Shown: piece by piece, positions 9,637 to 18,787 of the stretch
Position numbering within the stretch: position 1 is the first letter of the stretch
Layout: each line of letters starts with the position of its first letter
Assembly: GCA_963803155.1 (NCBI GenBank)
Contig: CAWDMN010000027.1
Coordinates: 105,607 to 169,606 of the forward strand
DNA from: CAWDMN01 sp963803155
GTDB lineage: Bacteria; Acidobacteriota; Terriglobia; Versatilivoradales; Versatilivoraceae
Direction: 5' to 3'
DNA: 64,000 nt
Program-made: the position numbers and the translations under genes
The notes under the pieces: generated by a model
Databases searched by the model: none
The model's input: only the letters and a program-made list of their open reading frames with translations
What the model was told of the DNA's origin: nothing

Positions 9637-10380
9637 TCAAACCTGCGAATTTAATAATTGAAGGGATTCAAAATTCCGTTCAAAACTTCTTTCAAATAGT
9701 GCGTCAATTATTTTCAATAGACTCCTCAATGTATTATCCGATTGAGGAGGCAAAAGCTTATCTAGTGGACTCTCCAAAATTTTCCTTAGAAAGCCAAACA
9801 TCTCTTCCGTAAACTGAAATTCATATTGCCCTGCACATGCTTGACAACAAAAGCCCGGCCTTCTCCGATCAAAAAAGACGGGGGATTCCGCACTCAGAGC
9901 ACAATTGCAATTACAGCATTGTCGGCTACCAGGAAAGAGCCCAGCTAACTTCAAATACCAAATTTCAAAATATAGACGAGCCAATGGGACTTTTTCTGGA
10001 TACTGAAACGCCTCGAAAGTCAACAAAACCAGGCGGAAAATCGCATCATTTTTCTCTTGATCTGGCAATGTCTCAAAGAGAGTCTCTATCACAAGTGATA
10101 ATCCAAGAAATTGCTCATACTCTTTGAGACGATGAGAAAATGAACAGAGAAGCTCGGCATTATCTATCTTCACCAGTTCGTGAATTTCCTTTTCAAAGAA
10201 CAAAAGTTCTACCCAATTGGCCGTTTCAAATCGTCCCGTAAACTTGGATTTTGATCGTTGTGCCCCCTGAGCGATGCCGCGAATCTTTCCAAAATTCCTG
10301 GAAAAAAAAATGACAATCTTATCCGAATCCCCCAAGGGGTATGATTTGAGCACTAAAGCCTGACTTTTGTGCAAACCCAA
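9637..10380 (-). CDS. recO: DNA repair protein RecO
   Basis: RecO loads RecA onto SSB-coated single strands together with RecR in the RecFOR recombination pathway. The 247-residue protein starts with the family's N-terminal OB-fold (SQALVLKSYPLGDSDKIVIFF). Around residues 155-178 it carries a four-Cys zinc site (CCNCNC ... CCQAC). The start is a TTG at 10378-10380 with AAGGAAG upstream on the transcribed strand. It heads the recO-glyQ-glyS transcript. Confidence 0.92.
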   Translation of the reverse strand: MGLHKSQALVLKSYPLGDSDKIVIFFSRNFGKIRGIAQGAQRSKSKFTGRFETANWVELLFFEKEIHELVKIDNAELLCSFSHRLKEYEQFLGLSLVIETLFETLPDQEKNDAIFRLVLLTFEAFQYPEKVPLARLYFEIWYLKLAGLFPGSRQCCNCNCALSAESPVFFDRRRPGFCCQACAGQYEFQFTEEMFGFLRKILESPLDKLLPPQSDNTLRSLLKIIDALFERSFERNFESLQLLNSQV

Positions 10381-10408
10381 AGGTGCGTCTTCCTTTGGCT
10401 GGTAGCGT

Positions 10409-10424
10409 GTCGACGCGCCGACAT
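10409..10424 (+). repeat. 16-base direct repeat, copy 2
   Basis: Exact copy of the 16-mer at 6618-6633, same orientation, 28 bases upstream of the recO start codon. The TGTCG...CGACA ends could form a small hairpin in the recO leader. Confidence 0.6.
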
Positions 10425-10949
10425 TTTTTCAGCCAATTAAATCATCCAGCCTATGGAAAAAGATTGGCCGACCGTATCATCAGCGTAAGAATCTGGTTTG
10501 CTCCACCGCTATAATCCAGTTCCGCAGGAAAACAGCTCTGTAGCGTTTCATAAAGCAAGATTTCCGACAGCAAACAAGCTTGAAATTTTAGCACAATTTT
10601 CATACTGAATGAAAGGACAAAATAAGCAAAATTTTGCTCCATCAACTAGTTAGAGAGCCAATATTACTCTGTACAAAGGTTGTCGTTCACGTTGAGGAAC
10701 TCACATTCAAAATTCTAGGAAGGCATAGTTAAAGGAAAGAATCGAAAAAGAATTGCGACCAAAGGATTCCAAAATATGCAAATCATCTTCTGTCAGTCCC
10801 AAAAAAGGAGTGCAGATGTCCATATACTGTTTACTAAATCCTCAGAACTCCTTACCTGGCGAATTTCAATCTGAAATGAGTTTTAGACCAAGTGCAGGTT
10901 TGTGCCAGGAAACATAGCTCCACTCCATTAGGTTGTTCGGCCATTTAGC

Positions 10950-11350
10950 TGGCCGTCTCGTCGGAGATGTGGGTGGTCAGGCGTTGCATCCGGAAAACAA
11001 TGTCACCGCAACCTCGTCCAAAAACTATGTGGCACGATTTTGCGATTCAGCAGGTTAGACAGTCCGGAGGTTAACGGCAAATGAATAAGAAGAACGACAT
11101 CCAACCTGGTCGTTAAGCCAGTGTCGGTCATTCCTCGCAGCACAAGCATTGCGGCACAAATTGCGCCGAGGCAACTCGGTCTGCCATCCGTGGTAGACGC
11201 GCACATGCCCGTCGACGTACAGGAACCCCGCGCTTCCGGATCTTGTTCCATCAATTCCTGCGCAGCGTCCGGCCCCATGCGCACACAGCCTTTAGACTGG
11301 ATAATATTGAAGCTGCTCGATAGTGTTAATCCTACCAGCGCCAGATATAG
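10950..11350 (-). pseudogene. Decayed transposase relic
   Basis: The minus strand still encodes GFLYVDGHVRVYHGWQTELP (11169-11228). This resembles the highly conserved YVDGHVRVYHG segment of a family usually annotated as putative transposase. Upstream, in another frame, RINTIEQLQYYP lies near 11310 and resembles the segment that normally precedes it. Several frameshifts and stops separate the blocks, so it cannot make a protein. Family recognition is from memory of the motif and not a search. Confidence 0.45.
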
Positions 11351-12034
11351 CCACGCAGAAAAAAGACTTTGATGAGATCATAAAAACCTTTGGGCAACCG
11401 AAAGCAGAATGAGCATGCCGACGTAGACTAAGGACCAACAGAGCCGACAGCTGCCATAATGTGCCGTCCTAAGCCTGCTCTCTGCAGTCACGAATTTCGA
11501 GCGAGAGGCACCGCATGCCAACGGAGGATAACTATTCTCTACGTTGCATTCGCTTTGGGCACTTCTCTAGTCATTTTTTAGTGGCACCAAAAGCCGATCC
11601 ATACGGACTGTATTGTTCAAAGTGTCCAGTTTAAGGTCCAAAGTGCCTTTGCCGACGACTGGGGTTCCACCCTCGGCCAACTTATGCGCACGTTTCAGCA
11701 CTTGCGGCCGCAATACACACGGTTGGCGCTGGCGGCGAGTGGAAAAATAAGCTTTCCCCCTCTCGGAACTTCTTTGCATATCACTTCGTGCGCTTTGCTT
11801 ACCAAATTTAATGGATAGTTCAAAGTCAGGGAAGAATTTCCTCTTTTTAGATATTTTGGAGTCGGCATTGACCATTCTCAGAAGATTTGTTCCACCGTGA
11901 TCGACTTGAAAAAACACAAGAATTGACGGGCCTTTGCTAACGAATAGGAAGATCAGATGCACGGAATAGGATTATACTTAATGGGAATGCCTCAAAAAAG
12001 CGCTCTCGAAGAGTTATGCCTTTTGAACGTCGAA

Positions 12035-12115
12035 TATATGTATAACAATATAAGTATAATAATATAAATATGAAATATTATATATATAAATTGCTACATT
12101 ATATAATTATGTAAA
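12035..12115. other. Highly AT-rich block
   Basis: About 80 bases made almost only of A and T, with overlapping TATAA/ATATA runs, in a window that is otherwise close to half GC. No gene crosses it. It could be a melting or curvature element, or the remains of a mobile-element end. I see no iterons or DnaA boxes that would make it an origin. Confidence 0.5.
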
Positions 12116-12346
12116 CCTTAAAATAATTATTTTAGTTTTATCAGACGTTCCTGTTTTTTTGGCGGGGCATATAAATGTGCGAAAAAAGTTAAATTTTGAC
12201 GGCACAATGCGGGAGACGGATCCCTTCCCCCCCCCTCGGTGCTATTGCGCGGTACCGTGCGCACAGAAAAGTGTGCCCCACATTCGGAAGAGGCCATCTC
12301 TCCTCCAATCATCTCCCACTTTTTGCCCCTTTTTGGAGATTGCCAG

Positions 12347-12375
12347 TTGACCCAATTCTCGCTCTTTGGTATGAT
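12347..12375 (+). promoter_or_regulatory. Sigma70-type promoter of the histidine kinase
   Basis: TTGACC at 12347-12352, a 17-base spacer, and TATGAT at 12370-12375. The predicted start near 12382 leaves a 35-base leader with GAGGT seven bases before the ATG at 12417. Confidence 0.65.
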
Positions 12376-12416
12376 TTCGACAAACCAAATCATGTAATAA
12401 TTATGAGGTATCGGCA

Positions 12417-13886
12417 ATGTTTAAGACCATTTCCCTGCCCTCGTTTTTCTCTTTCCCAAAGCCAAAATTGAGGATGCGCGTTTTCTTTTTGGTCTTGCTC
12501 TTGATCCTCATTATCTCGCTGCTCATGTCAGTTTTGTTAAGTTGGCGAGTTAGAAATATGATGTCCGAGGAAGCCAAAAGAAATGGCAGTGCCATGGCAA
12601 GCCTTTTTGGGTCAACGATTTTGAACTATCTAAAATTTTACAATTTCCAAATGATTCAACAATATGCTGTATTGGCAAAGCAGGAAAGCCAGTTTGTTTA
12701 TTTGATTGTTTATAATAAAGAAGGAATGATTGCGGCTCATACAGAGGAGCCTTGGCTTATTACCAATCAGGCGACTGGATTGGATGAATTGGCAGCCATT
12801 CGTAATGATTCCCTTTTATTTCGGGAGCTTGAATATCCAGCCACTAATTTGGTGTTCAAATCAAAAGTCTTCGATGTATTCATGCCAGTCAACAGTCGAG
12901 ACCCCTTAGGCCGCTGGGGTACGGTTCGAATTGGAATTTCCCAAGACAATATGAAGCGAGAAATCCTCAAAATTCAGATTCAAATTCTTGAAATTGCCGC
13001 TGGTTGCCTCTTAATCGGATGGTTAGGATCCAACCTGCTGGCCCTGAAAATCACCCGCCCCATTGAGCAAATTGTCCAGGATTCCAAAGTAATTGCACAG
13101 GGTGATCTGTCTCATCGAATCACAATACATACAGGGGATGAGTTGGAATATCTATCTGATAACTATAATAATATGATTTACCAGTTAAAGGTTCAGCAAG
13201 ATGAAAAGATTCGGAATGAAAGGATGGCGGCGGTTGGCTTTATGGCAAATACCATAATTCATGATTGTCGAACACCGATTACGGTAATCAAGGGCTTTTC
13301 TAGCTTGATTGTAGATTTCACCTTGCCAGATGAAAAAATCAAGGAGTGTCTGAAAATGATCACTCTTGAAGTTGATCGAATGGAGAATATGTTGGATGAA
13401 TTGCTTCAATTCGCCACCGATAAGAGAGTGCCGCTGCAAATTCAAAAGTCAATCGTCGACGACTTTATTCGGCATTGTCTACTGGAAATAAAAGCATTAT
13501 ACCATGGCACTTCTATTTCAATACTTGAGGATCTAAATTGCAATACAATGATAAATATAGATCAGGAAAAAATCAGAAGAGCTCTATTGAATATTGCTGT
13601 CAATGCGAAGGATGCACTAAAGGGAAAGGGAAAGTTTCAAGTAAAGACTTGTGACGCTGGCGATTATGCGCAAATCGAGCTTGCAGATGATGCGGGAGGG
13701 ATGTCGGAAATTGTCAGAGCACATATTTTCGATCCATTTTTTACCCAAGGAAAACGGAGCGGTTTCGGCTTGGGAATGGCAATAACAAAAAAAATATTCG
13801 ATGATCATCAAGGAGAAATTTCGATTCGCTCGGAAGAGGGAAAAGGAACCACTTTTATACTCCGTTTGCCAAAAAGCAAAACGTAG
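12417..13886 (+). CDS. Membrane sensor histidine kinase (orphan)
   Basis: A 489-residue inner-membrane kinase. Membrane helix 1 is residues 20-42, the extracytoplasmic sensor domain 43-186, and helix 2 187-208. A HAMP linker (KITRPIEQI ... DELEYLSDNYNNM, 208-260) follows, then the dimerisation/phosphoacceptor domain with His282, and an HATPase domain. The HATPase domain has an N-box (NIAVNAKDAL), DDAGG as the G1 box, and GFGLGMAITKKIF as the G2 box. The H-box reads IIHDCRTPITVIKG, with Asp-Cys after the His instead of the common Glu-Leu/Phe. No response regulator is adjacent, so its partner and signal are unknown. The start is set by GAGGT at 12405-12409. Confidence 0.9.
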   Translation: MFKTISLPSFFSFPKPKLRMRVFFLVLLLILIISLLMSVLLSWRVRNMMSEEAKRNGSAMASLFGSTILNYLKFYNFQMIQQYAVLAKQESQFVYLIVYNKEGMIAAHTEEPWLITNQATGLDELAAIRNDSLLFRELEYPATNLVFKSKVFDVFMPVNSRDPLGRWGTVRIGISQDNMKREILKIQIQILEIAAGCLLIGWLGSNLLALKITRPIEQIVQDSKVIAQGDLSHRITIHTGDELEYLSDNYNNMIYQLKVQQDEKIRNERMAAVGFMANTIIHDCRTPITVIKGFSSLIVDFTLPDEKIKECLKMITLEVDRMENMLDELLQFATDKRVPLQIQKSIVDDFIRHCLLEIKALYHGTSISILEDLNCNTMINIDQEKIRRALLNIAVNAKDALKGKGKFQVKTCDAGDYAQIELADDAGGMSEIVRAHIFDPFFTQGKRSGFGLGMAITKKIFDDHQGEISIRSEEGKGTTFILRLPKSKT

Positions 13887-14062
13887 ATCCCCTAATATTG
13901 TTGTGAGTTAATTTCCAGCTTTCCGAAACTGAAGCTCTGATCGCAAAACACTGAGAGGCCGAAGAAGCATAATCTCTGGCGGTCATGCGGAGCTCGTTTC
14001 TTCGACATCCCAGTTTTATAACCTTAGCGTGATGACGGCAGATCACTTCACTCAATTCTCTT

Positions 14063-14962
14063 TCAAGCACGTGGATGGTGTTGGTGATATATACTCCGCA
14101 GGCGTTCTTTCAAGATGTGAGTGTAGATTTGGGTTGTCGAAATATCAGAATGCCCGAGCATCATTTGAACAGAGCGGAGGTCAGCTCCGCGTTGCAGTAG
14201 ATGGGTGGCAAAAGAATGTCGAAGGAGATGGGGTTTAAGAGAGACCGGTATATGGGCTTTGCGACCATATCGTGTGATGATCTTCCAAAAGCCCTGACGA
14301 GTCATGGGATTTCCCTGACGATTTAAAAATAAATAATTATTGATATTCCCCTTTAATAATAAGGTTCGATACTTCCCAAGGTACTTTTCCAAAGAATGAA
14401 TAGCCTCCCGACCTAAGGGAACCACTCTCGCTTTTCCACCCTTCCCTACACAATGAAGATACCCCAAATCAAGATGAAGATCCTGCAAGGAGAGGTTGAT
14501 CAATTCAGAGACTCTTAATCCAGTTGCATATAAAACATCCAGCATTGTTCTATCCCGAATGCCCAAAGTGGTATTCACGTCGGGTTGAGCCAAGAGGCAA
14601 TCGACTTCTTCCAACCCCAAAACTCTAGGCAAAGGCTTCAGAAACCGAGGAGATTCAATATTCTCACAAGGGTTTTGTTCCAGTCGGCCATCGAACACTA
14701 AGTAATGGAACAATCCTCGAAGCGTCACAAGAATCCTGGCAATCGACCGGCTATCCAAGGGCTCGCCGAATCCTCCGTCGATAAATAAAGAGCGCAAAAA
14801 TTCCTGGATAGATGATCGATCAATCCCTGCAAACTCGATTTTCTTTTTATCCAGGAAAGCGTGAAATTTTCGCAAGTCTCTTTCATATGCTTCGATAGTA
14901 TTATTTGCAAGCCCTTTTTCTACTTTTAGATATCTTATATAACTTAATATTTCACTTTTCAT
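14063..14962 (-). CDS. xerD: Site-specific tyrosine recombinase, XerD-type
   Basis: A 299-residue tyrosine recombinase with the full catalytic set: Arg150 (ATGLRVSEL), Lys174, His245 and Arg248 (HLLRHSFATHLLQRGADLRS), His271 (LGHSDISTTQIYTHI) and Tyr280. The N-terminal SAM-like domain (YLKVEKGLANNTIEAYERDL) and the length fit the XerC/XerD housekeeping group, which resolves chromosome dimers at dif. I favour XerD over XerC by overall pattern. No attachment site or phage genes lie beside it, so a housekeeping role is more likely than that of a mobile integrase. Confidence 0.87.
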   Translation of the reverse strand: MKSEILSYIRYLKVEKGLANNTIEAYERDLRKFHAFLDKKKIEFAGIDRSSIQEFLRSLFIDGGFGEPLDSRSIARILVTLRGLFHYLVFDGRLEQNPCENIESPRFLKPLPRVLGLEEVDCLLAQPDVNTTLGIRDRTMLDVLYATGLRVSELINLSLQDLHLDLGYLHCVGKGGKARVVPLGREAIHSLEKYLGKYRTLLLKGNINNYLFLNRQGNPMTRQGFWKIITRYGRKAHIPVSLKPHLLRHSFATHLLQRGADLRSVQMMLGHSDISTTQIYTHILKERLRSIYHQHHPRA

Positions 14963-15629
14963 TTCTGGTCACTCGAAAAAATCATAGCGAATGTTCATCT
15001 CGCCGTGCCGGATGAACACCCAATTGTTAGTCAGAAATAGGCCATGACCGGACCTGGTCGGGTTGCACCAACCCAGGAATCCACAATAATACACCAGGTC
15101 AACCCTACGGGAGCATTGGCGGGCTCAGTGAATCGTTGAAATCAATTTATGATCCCAGAAGTGATTGCAGACAAACCGATAAAACATAAATGAAGCATTA
15201 TGATTCGGTTCCCACAACCGTGAGCTTCCTACAGGAGGGATCATAGACATTACCAACAGCAATGAAATAGATCCAAAATGGGCAAAAAAAACCTAAGAGA
15301 ATCACACAGACCATCACTAGTGTCATCCGTTTGAATAGACCTTCTCAGTACGTTGGGAAATATGTTCAATGTCGTAAAAACATCGGCAGCCAACCCATTT
15401 CCCGATAAACCAGTAATAGGATTTTTCGATGTGCGGTTCGTCAGATATATGACTGGCAGAATGAGCTCTAGAATTTCTTGCTAGATCTTGACAGCAAAAC
15501 GGGGATACTATAGCATATTTCCCATGAATTCAAACACTTTGCATTGCCATTGTACTCTTCATTACCATCCAGCTTGGAATTCATATTATCTATCTTAAGT
15601 TTTTCATTCTATTTTGAAAAGGACTAGCC
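14963..15629. other. 667-base intergenic region
   Basis: Between the divergent xerD and lpxD genes. No open frame here looks like protein, and I see no RNA structure. TTGACA at 15488-15493 with TATAGC at 15509-15514 (15-base spacer, short) is the best promoter-like pair for lpxD, but it is weak. The rest is unremarkable. Confidence 0.5.
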
Positions 15630-16709
15630 ATGCAACTCTTTCGAATTGCCGCTGCTCTGGCATGTCAATTGGAAGGCGACGGAAATATTGAGATTTCTCG
15701 TGTGATTGGAATTGAAGAAGCAGGACCGGGGGATTTGACATTTTTATCCAATCCAAAATATGCATCAAAAATTAAGACAACTCAAGCTTCTGCAATTATC
15801 GCTTCGACTGAAGTGGCTCCCCTCTCCATTCCAGTTTTGAGATCCCAAAATCCATATTTGACATTTGCCAAAGCCATCGAACTTTTTTATGAATCACCCA
15901 TCTCTCCCGCCGGAATTCATCCCACCGCTATTATTTCCCCTACGGCTAAGATTGGGAAGTTCCCCTCAATTGGACCTTATGTAGTCATCGATGCGGATTC
16001 TGTCATTGGCGATCATGCGGTTATTCATCCATTTGTCATGATAAGTCGTGGAGCAATAATAGGAGATTTTTTTACCGCTTATTCGCACTCAGTCGTCCGC
16101 GAGTATTGTGAAATTGGTCACCGCGTGATTTTGCAGAATGGAGTGGTTGTCGGCGCTGATGGATTCGGATTTGCGAAAAAAGAGGACGGTGTCTATTATA
16201 AGATTCGCCAATCTGGCCGGGTTGTCATTGAAGATGAGGTTGAGATACAAGCTAATTCGACAATCGATCGTGCCGCAATTGGAGAGACCAGGATTCGAAA
16301 AGGAGCGAAAATTGACAATTTGGTCCAAGTTGGGCACGGTTCATCGGTTGGCGAGAATAGCCTTCTTTGTGCTCAAGTCGGTTTGGCAGGAAGCACACAT
16401 GTAGGAAAAAATGTAATTCTCACGGGACAGGTAGGGGTGGCTGGACACTGTCAAATTGGGGATGGAGTTATCGCCACGGCCCAGACCGGCATTCCTGGTG
16501 ACGTTGAATCCGGGAAAATGATCTCTGGCTATCCTGCCATCGACAACAAGTTATGGTTAAAATCTTCCGTCATTTTTATGAAGTTGCCTGAAATTAATAA
16601 AACACTGCGGGATATTGAAAAACGCGTGGCGCGAATGGAGAAGAGTACTGAAATTGAAAAATCCACCTATGCGAACTCTGCATCTGATGTCGACAAGACG
16701 ACACTCTAA
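15630..16709 (+). CDS. lpxD: UDP-3-O-acylglucosamine N-acyltransferase
   Basis: Third step of lipid A synthesis: transfers a hydroxyacyl chain from ACP to the 2-amino group of UDP-3-O-acylglucosamine in the cytoplasm. The N-terminal uridine-binding domain has DLTFLSNPKYASKIKTTQAS (residues 35-54). A left-handed beta helix of hexapeptide repeats spans about 97-300. The catalytic His is His236 in LVQVGHGSS, with the second conserved His at 273 (VAGHCQIGDG). A C-terminal helical extension follows, and the 359 residues are slightly longer than usual. The gene stands alone, not in an lpx/fabZ cluster. Its presence indicates an outer membrane with LPS. Confidence 0.95.
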   Translation: MQLFRIAAALACQLEGDGNIEISRVIGIEEAGPGDLTFLSNPKYASKIKTTQASAIIASTEVAPLSIPVLRSQNPYLTFAKAIELFYESPISPAGIHPTAIISPTAKIGKFPSIGPYVVIDADSVIGDHAVIHPFVMISRGAIIGDFFTAYSHSVVREYCEIGHRVILQNGVVVGADGFGFAKKEDGVYYKIRQSGRVVIEDEVEIQANSTIDRAAIGETRIRKGAKIDNLVQVGHGSSVGENSLLCAQVGLAGSTHVGKNVILTGQVGVAGHCQIGDGVIATAQTGIPGDVESGKMISGYPAIDNKLWLKSSVIFMKLPEINKTLRDIEKRVARMEKSTEIEKSTYANSASDVDKTTL

Positions 16710-16817
16710 CTCAACAGTTTTATTATGTTTGTCTAATGTAATGATAATTAGTAACTTGTGACACAGACTGCAAAGGCAGTCAAAAAACCTTCAAGATTTG
16801 AAATCTACCTGGAGTGT

Positions 16818-17063
16818 TCAAAAGTCGTTTTTTGATGGTGAATAAATACCTCCCCCCACAAAATGAACAATTTCCAAACGATCCCCCGCCGACAGAATCT
16901 GCGTGCTCCATTGATCCCGTTTCACGATCTGCATGTTGAGCTCTACCGCAAGCCTTTCAGGTGTCAATTCCAATTGGGCTATCAGATTGGAAATTGTCAT
17001 TCCTTTCAATATCCCTTTTTTTTCCCCATTAACGAAAATATCGATTTCCAAGTTTCTACTCAC
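16818..17063 (-). CDS. thiS: ThiS-like sulfur carrier protein with C-terminal tail
   Basis: An 81-residue ubiquitin-fold protein. ThiS carries sulfur as a C-terminal thiocarboxylate for thiazole formation in thiamine synthesis. Signs are the beta-grasp pattern (IFVNGEKKGILKGMTISNLI) and VHFVGGG at residues 66-72. In ordinary ThiS the Gly-Gly is the C-terminus. Here nine residues follow (IYSPSKNDF), so activation would need trimming or the protein has another use. The ATG overlaps the stop of the upstream unknown gene by four bases, so translation is coupled. No thiG, thiF or thiazole enzyme is in the window. Confidence 0.75.
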   Translation of the reverse strand: MSRNLEIDIFVNGEKKGILKGMTISNLIAQLELTPERLAVELNMQIVKRDQWSTQILSAGDRLEIVHFVGGGIYSPSKNDF

Positions 17064-18088
17064 TTCTTTTTGATGAGATACTTCACCTGATCTCCTCCAA
17101 CTTGTGTTGACGCTTGCAGAATCAAAGCAGCGCTTCCAATTTTGTATGTTGGCAATGTAAAACTAATTTTCAAATTTCCAAACTTGTCAGTCTTGCCGGA
17201 ATAGAGGCGGGGAGCCAAATTGGTTCCTATCACTTTGATCAGTACTGCGACATTCTCGAGCCTAATCTCAAATTGCCTTGCCTTGACGTAGAGTGAAATC
17301 TCCACGGGTTGTCCTGCCACAAAGTCCCTGGAACTCTCGAGGCAGATTTCAATTCCTTGGATCTTCTTCAGCTTAATCGCATCGTTCACTTCCATGATGG
17401 GTACTGCAGGAGCAGATTGCTGAGAATGTGCTCCCAAATTTCGAAATGCCAAGCGATTCGGCTCCACACTATTCGGTAGTGCTGGAACGTCGCTGACCCC
17501 GACAGAAGGAGTAGGTGGCTTTTTCTCGGGTCCAGCCGGCCAACCAATCTCCGAAGTTGTAAAATTCGTCGGGGGAGCAATCACTTCATCAGTCTTCATT
17601 AAAGAATCTTTTGAAGTCCCAAAAACTCCTGAAAGGGCGGGAATAATATTCCCTTTTGCTTCTATTTTAGTCGATGGAGTGCCCGGACTCGGAACATCTG
17701 ATATTCCACGCACCTGCTCATTTATTGTTGGATTGACTTCGAGTTTGGGCTTCTTTCCGTCAACGTTGGCAATTTCCGGAGGAACAGGATACTCAAAAAT
17801 AAACCCCTCTTCATGAAAAGGGTTGAGGCGCATTCCTTTTTGATAGTCACCGCTCTTTATTGCTTGGAGTAATTGTCGATGCTGGCATTCCAAAATCCGC
17901 CGCAACAAGGATTCAGTATATTGGCGTGAACGAAGCAATCCGCCATAAGGGGTACGATACGAATCAAGAATCAATCCTTTTTGATAGATCAAGGACACGA
18001 TAAAAGGATTATTTTCGCCCTTGTCTTCTGTCTGAACATGGAAAATTTTGTCGCCGAACCTAACGTCGGTATTGAATCCAGTGATCAT
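17060..18088 (-). CDS. Conserved hypothetical protein, acidobacterial type
   Basis: A 342-residue protein that I associate with Acidobacteriota from the N-terminus MITGFNTDVRFGDKIFHVQTE. It has no assigned function that I know. Residues 1-110 form a compact mixed domain without a signal peptide. Residues 115-235 are a Pro/Ser/Thr-rich, low-complexity linker. Residues 240-342 look like an immunoglobulin-like or carboxypeptidase-regulatory-like beta domain (FVAGQPVEISLYV ... KTDKFGNLKISFTLPTYKIG). There are no membrane helices. The stop codon overlaps the thiS start (ATGA at 17060-17063), so the two are co-translated. The functional link to a sulfur carrier is unknown. Confidence 0.75.
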   Translation of the reverse strand: MITGFNTDVRFGDKIFHVQTEDKGENNPFIVSLIYQKGLILDSYRTPYGGLLRSRQYTESLLRRILECQHRQLLQAIKSGDYQKGMRLNPFHEEGFIFEYPVPPEIANVDGKKPKLEVNPTINEQVRGISDVPSPGTPSTKIEAKGNIIPALSGVFGTSKDSLMKTDEVIAPPTNFTTSEIGWPAGPEKKPPTPSVGVSDVPALPNSVEPNRLAFRNLGAHSQQSAPAVPIMEVNDAIKLKKIQGIEICLESSRDFVAGQPVEISLYVKARQFEIRLENVAVLIKVIGTNLAPRLYSGKTDKFGNLKISFTLPTYKIGSAALILQASTQVGGDQVKYLIKKK

Positions 18089-18692
18089 TTAGCCCCTTTT
18101 GACGAGCACCATCAACCGGCCTCGCAATGAGCTCCAGACCTTTTATAAAACGGTGAAGGATATCATTTCAGATTAATTATAGTCGATTAATCTTCCCTTT
18201 TATGGGCGAAAGCATCGAGAATCCCAGCTTGCCCAGGGGAGCATCGTAACTTTAATGCGAATGAGTAAGCAAGCAAAACACGAAGCAGTCCCGCATAGCC
18301 GCCTCCAGATCATTGATCCGCGGAGAATCCATATAGAGAACCTCTCCAATTTGGACCTCGACAAAATTTTCTCTATCCTCCTCCATGGCAAATGAAATCC
18401 AGATTTGATGACAGCTCACGAAATGATATTACACCCTAATTTCTGCTCACAAGAAAAATCGGAGGACTCAAGTTCAAAGGTAGAAATTCGGTTGCATCTT
18501 TGGCGTTCCTACTTTGATGTGCAGCATAATGTTTTTCCCCTTAGTTAAAACTCCTTGAACCTTTCGATGCCGCCAAAGTATTATGCGTTTCATCGCCGTT
18601 GAAGTTTCGAATACAAGGTCTTTGAATTTGTTAAATTCCTTGAAAGTGTGTAGCGCAATAGTGGGATCAGGAAGGTCATTGCGTATTCCTGT
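18089..18692. other. Intergenic region with a 44-codon minus-strand frame
   Basis: About 600 bases upstream of the nuo promoter. The only protein-like stretch is a minus-strand frame from the ATG at 18386 to the stop at 18252. It begins MEEDRENFVEVQIGEVLYMD and has balanced composition but no clear ribosome site. It could be a relic of a larger gene. Nothing else stands out. Confidence 0.4.
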
Positions 18693-18721
18693 TTGATTTT
18701 CTTATCCCTTGGCGATATAAC
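18693..18721 (+). promoter_or_regulatory. Sigma70-type promoter of the nuo operon
   Basis: TTGATT at 18693-18698, a 17-base spacer, and TATAAC at 18716-18721, ending 66 bases before the nuoE ATG. It supports nuoE being the first gene of this transcript. Confidence 0.5.
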
Positions 18722-18787
18722 TAAACGGTAGATTTTGCATTTGCTTTGGACTGAGTTTTCATACGCGAATTCATTTCGACGAGCCTC

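Larger units (their letters stand above)
10425..12346. other. Decayed intergenic region of about 1.9 kb
   Basis: I see no intact gene here. Contents: the relic of a transposase on the minus strand (separate entry), a 131-codon open frame on the minus strand (11567-11962) with no recognisable domain, and a strongly AT-rich stretch (separate entry). The remaining sequence has short open frames with frequent stops and no ribosome sites. The region ends at the promoter of the histidine kinase gene. Confidence 0.6.

Noticed and set aside
14063..14962. Reading the tyrosine recombinase as a phage or island integrase
   Set aside because: Length and sequence fit XerC/XerD, and there are no phage genes, attachment sites or tRNA junction beside it.
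16764..16790. GACTGC/GCAGTC hairpin as terminator of thiS or lpxD
   Set aside because: The stem is only 6 bp. On the plus strand an A-run follows instead of T, and on the minus strand no T-run follows the stem.
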